Assembly (NCBI RefSeq): GCF_014268815.2
Contig: NZ_JABWRE020000001.1
Span: 1,369,001-1,433,000 of the forward strand
Source of the DNA: Pseudomonas urmiensis
GTDB lineage: Bacteria > Pseudomonadota > Gammaproteobacteria > Pseudomonadales > Pseudomonadaceae
Length of the DNA: 64,000 nucleotides
Direction: 5' to 3'
Shown: positions 61,783 to 64,000 of the stretch, one piece after another
How positions within the stretch are numbered: the stretch's first letter is position 1
How the letters are laid out: each line of letters starts with the position of its first letter
Notes under the pieces: generated by a model
What the model was told of the DNA's origin: nothing
Database searches by the model: none
Seen by the model: only the letters and a program-made list of their open reading frames with translations
Position numbers and translations under genes: made by a program

Positions 61783-63447
61783 ATGACCCTGTTTCTATCA
61801 CTACTCAAGCGTCATCGCGCCCTGCTCAGCCTGGGCTTGCTGGCCAGCCTGATCAGCGCGGCGGCCGGCATCGGCCTGATCAACGAGATCAACCGGCTGA
61901 TCGCCGGCAGCGTCAGCATGAACCTGGCCCTGGGGGCCAAGTTCTTCGGCCTGTTGGTGCTGCTGTTCGGTTGCGGTTTCGGTTCCCAGGCATTGCTCAC
62001 GGCCCTGGGCCACCGGGTGGTCTACGAACTGCGCCTGCAGATGGTCAAGCGCCTGCTGGACACCTCCATCGAGCAACTGGAAAAGATCGGCGAAGCCAGC
62101 CTGTACGCGACCCTGAGCAAGGACATCGTCAGTATTGGCCAGGCCTTCAACCGCATGCCGTTCGTGTTCTACAACCTGGTCCTGATGCTGGGGGGCTGCC
62201 TGTACATGGCCTGGCTGTCCTGGCAGTTGCTGCTGATCTGCGCGGTTGGCCTGGGCCTGGGCACCTGGCTGGCCCATGGCTGGTTCGCCAAGATGCGCCA
62301 ACTGATGACGCGCGTGCGGGAAACCGACGATCGCCTGTATGCCGCTTACCAGGGTGCCATCGAGGGGCGATTCGAGCTGGCCCTCAATGCCCAGCGCAAG
62401 GAGCGCTTCTACACCCTCGACCTGCAACCGGCGGCCGAATACGCGCGGCGCAACGAGGTGCACGCCGACCGCTACTGGACCTTGAGCCTGAACTGGACCG
62501 TGGCGCTGATCCTCGCCCTGGCCGGCGGGCTGTTCGCCGCGGGCACCTGGCTGGGGGTGAGCAATGGGGTGATCGGCGCCTTCGTGCTGGTGCTGATGTT
62601 CCTGCGCATGCCGCTCAACGACCTGATCGGCAGCCTGCCGACCCTGGTGGCCGGCAACGTGTCCCTGGCCAAGATCCAGACCCTGGCCTTCGCCGACTAC
62701 CGCGAGGCACCCTCGGCCAGCGGCGGCGAGGTCGATAGCGGCCAGCCGATGCTCGAGCTGCAGGCCCTGAGCTACGACTACCCGCACCAGGCCGACGAAT
62801 ATGGCTTCCGTCTGGGGCCGGTGAACCTGAGTATCGCCAAGGGCGAGATCCTGTTCATCGTCGGTGGCAACGGCAGCGGCAAGTCGACCTTGGCCAAGCT
62901 GCTCACCGGCCTCTACGAACCCAGTGCCGGCACCCTCAAGCTGCAAGGCGTGGCGATCACCCCGGCGTTGCGCGACTGGTACCGCGCGCATTTCTCCACG
63001 GTGTTCTCCACCTTCTACCTGTTCGAGCGCCTGGTCGGCCCCCAGGGCGATTTCGACCCGCAACTGGCCCAGGCCTGGCTTGAGCGCCTGCGCATGCAGC
63101 GCAAGGTCAGCATCGACGCCCAGGGCGGGTTGTCCACCACCCGCCTGTCCCAGGGCCAGCGCAAGCGCCTGGCCCTGCTGGTGGCGCTGGTCGAGGAGCG
63201 GCCGATCCTGCTGCTCGACGAGTGGGCCGCCGACCAGGACCCGGGCTTCCGGGCGTTCTTCTACCGCGAGCTGCTGCCCGAGCTCAAGGCGCAGGGCAAG
63301 ACCATCATCGCCATCAGCCACGACGATCACTACTTCGCCATTGCCGACCGCGTGCTCAAGTGCGACGGCGGCCAGCTCTATCCCTATGACCCTGTTGCCC
63401 TCGGCAGCGGGGCAGGCGCGTCCAGCGAACTGCCGGCGCCGGTGTGA
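61783..63447 (+). CDS. PvdE-like cyclic-peptide exporter ABC transporter
   Basis: A 554-residue half-transporter: six hydrophobic segments in residues 1-300, then an ATPase with Walker A 'VGGNGSGKSTLAK' (about 360), a variant signature 'LSQGQRKR' (454) and Walker B 'ILLLDEWAADQDP' (about 476). The fold and sequence type are those of PvdE/SyrD exporters, which move peptide siderophore precursors to the periplasm. ATG 61783 (AGGATTTC upstream) begins at 'MTLFLSLLKRH'. It follows the synthetase by 41 bases, in the same operon. Confidence 0.85.
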   Translation: MTLFLSLLKRHRALLSLGLLASLISAAAGIGLINEINRLIAGSVSMNLALGAKFFGLLVLLFGCGFGSQALLTALGHRVVYELRLQMVKRLLDTSIEQLEKIGEASLYATLSKDIVSIGQAFNRMPFVFYNLVLMLGGCLYMAWLSWQLLLICAVGLGLGTWLAHGWFAKMRQLMTRVRETDDRLYAAYQGAIEGRFELALNAQRKERFYTLDLQPAAEYARRNEVHADRYWTLSLNWTVALILALAGGLFAAGTWLGVSNGVIGAFVLVLMFLRMPLNDLIGSLPTLVAGNVSLAKIQTLAFADYREAPSASGGEVDSGQPMLELQALSYDYPHQADEYGFRLGPVNLSIAKGEILFIVGGNGSGKSTLAKLLTGLYEPSAGTLKLQGVAITPALRDWYRAHFSTVFSTFYLFERLVGPQGDFDPQLAQAWLERLRMQRKVSIDAQGGLSTTRLSQGQRKRLALLVALVEERPILLLDEWAADQDPGFRAFFYRELLPELKAQGKTIIAISHDDHYFAIADRVLKCDGGQLYPYDPVALGSGAGASSELPAPV

Positions 63448-63522
63448 CCGGCGCGCGATTTTCATAGCACAACACTTAAAAAAATAATGGCCCGAAAAAG
63501 GCCATGCACAGGAGCTTGCGAT

Positions 63523-64000
63523 ATGAGTCAAGTTGAAAAGGGGCGCCAGCCAGGCAAGGCGGGTAACTGGCTGCTGGTGCCGCTGGTGAGCAGCGGCATG
63601 CTGCTCGCCCCGGCGGTCTGGGCCGAGGAAAGCACCGAGGAAAAGGCGCCGCCGGCGTCCATCACACTGCCTGACCAGACCATCGTCGGTATGCAGACCG
63701 AAGCGCCGACGGTCTCGGTGGGCACCAAGGTGCCGCTGCGCCTGAAGGAAGTGCCGCAGACCATCAACGTCATCGGTCAGGAACGCATCCAGAAGCAGAA
63801 CCTCTACACCCTCGAGGATGCCCTGGGCAAAGTGGGCGGTGTGACCGTGCAGCGCATCGACGCCAGCCGCCTGAGCTTCTTTTCGCGCGGTTTCGAGATC
63901 ACCTCGCTGCAGTTGGACGGCACGCCGACCACCATGGACAACCGGATCTTCCTGTCGCCGGACCTGACCATGTACGACCGCGTCGAAGTGCTCAAGGGGC
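63523..64000 (+). CDS. TonB-dependent siderophore receptor, 5' part
   Basis: Only the first 159 residues are inside the window. After a signal peptide (cleavage near 'AVWAEE', about residue 35) comes a short linker with 'SITLPDQTIVG' and then the plug domain ('VPLRLKEVPQTINVIGQERIQKQ', 'TLEDALGKVGGVTVQ', 'FFSRGFEITSLQLDG', 'YDRVEVLKG'). There is no N-terminal signalling (STN) domain, unlike FpvA. It should bring back the ferri-siderophore made by this cluster. AGGAG lies ten bases before ATG 63523. Confidence 0.85.
   Translation, partial: MSQVEKGRQPGKAGNWLLVPLVSSGMLLAPAVWAEESTEEKAPPASITLPDQTIVGMQTEAPTVSVGTKVPLRLKEVPQTINVIGQERIQKQNLYTLEDALGKVGGVTVQRIDASRLSFFSRGFEITSLQLDGTPTTMDNRIFLSPDLTMYDRVEVLKG

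Noticed and set aside
61801..63531. 576-codon minus-strand frame opposite the exporter
   Set aside because: Gln/Ala/Val-rich antisense of a GC-rich gene; the exporter motifs are on the plus strand.

Overview
The window looks like a chromosome segment of a Pseudomonas of the P. putida type. It has moderately high GC, the gene run thrS-infC-rpmI-rplT-pheS-pheT-ihfA-merR followed by tRNA-Pro(GGG), putida-like REP elements, a Pseudomonas-style DUF1654 gene and a complete rbsBACRKD ribose locus. Species cannot be fixed from sequence alone.

Bases 1 to about 23,740 are core chromosome. They hold the 3' end of a TerC-type membrane protein, a C39-like lipoprotein that has lost its catalytic residues, a PuuB-type oxidase, two tandem tRNA-Val(GAC) units each with its own promoter and terminator, a SPOR lipoprotein, an HD hydrolase, and a DUF1654/endonuclease I pair behind a perfect LexA palindrome. 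A periplasmic glutaminase-asparaginase, the ribose uptake operon with a periplasmic nucleoside hydrolase, a cold-shock protein and the translation cluster follow. infC appears to start at a non-AUG codon and pheS is preceded by a strong terminator-like hairpin.

At tRNA-Pro (23,658-23,734) the character changes. A roughly 650-base non-coding stretch carries a second tRNA-like 3' end, then an accessory island runs to at least 58,178. Its first half (24.4-40.8 kb) is a probable defence block: a NERD/kinase/SF1-helicase giant with a coupled partner (Mokosh-like), a CoiA-like nuclease, a HEPN-like protein, a RES gene split by one amber codon, a TauD-like oxygenase, and a three-gene operon (ribbon-helix-helix-like protein, ImmA-UvrD-FeS protein, stand-alone DUF3320 protein) that matches no defence system I can name. 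Its second half (40.9-58.2 kb) is the conjugation module of a PFGI-1/ICEclc-type integrative element: MobH relaxase, MvaT-like silencer, ArdC-like antirestriction protein, DUF3085, TraG-like protein, and the VirB4-centred secretion genes down to RAQPRD. No integrase, coupling protein or TIGR03757 gene is visible here.

From 58,461 the strand switches and GC rises. A single-module nonribosomal peptide synthetase (C-A-PCP, probably glycine-specific), a PvdE-like exporter and a TonB-dependent receptor (cut by the window end) form a likely iron-regulated siderophore operon behind a Fur-like box. It abuts the conjugation genes, so it may be cargo of the element.
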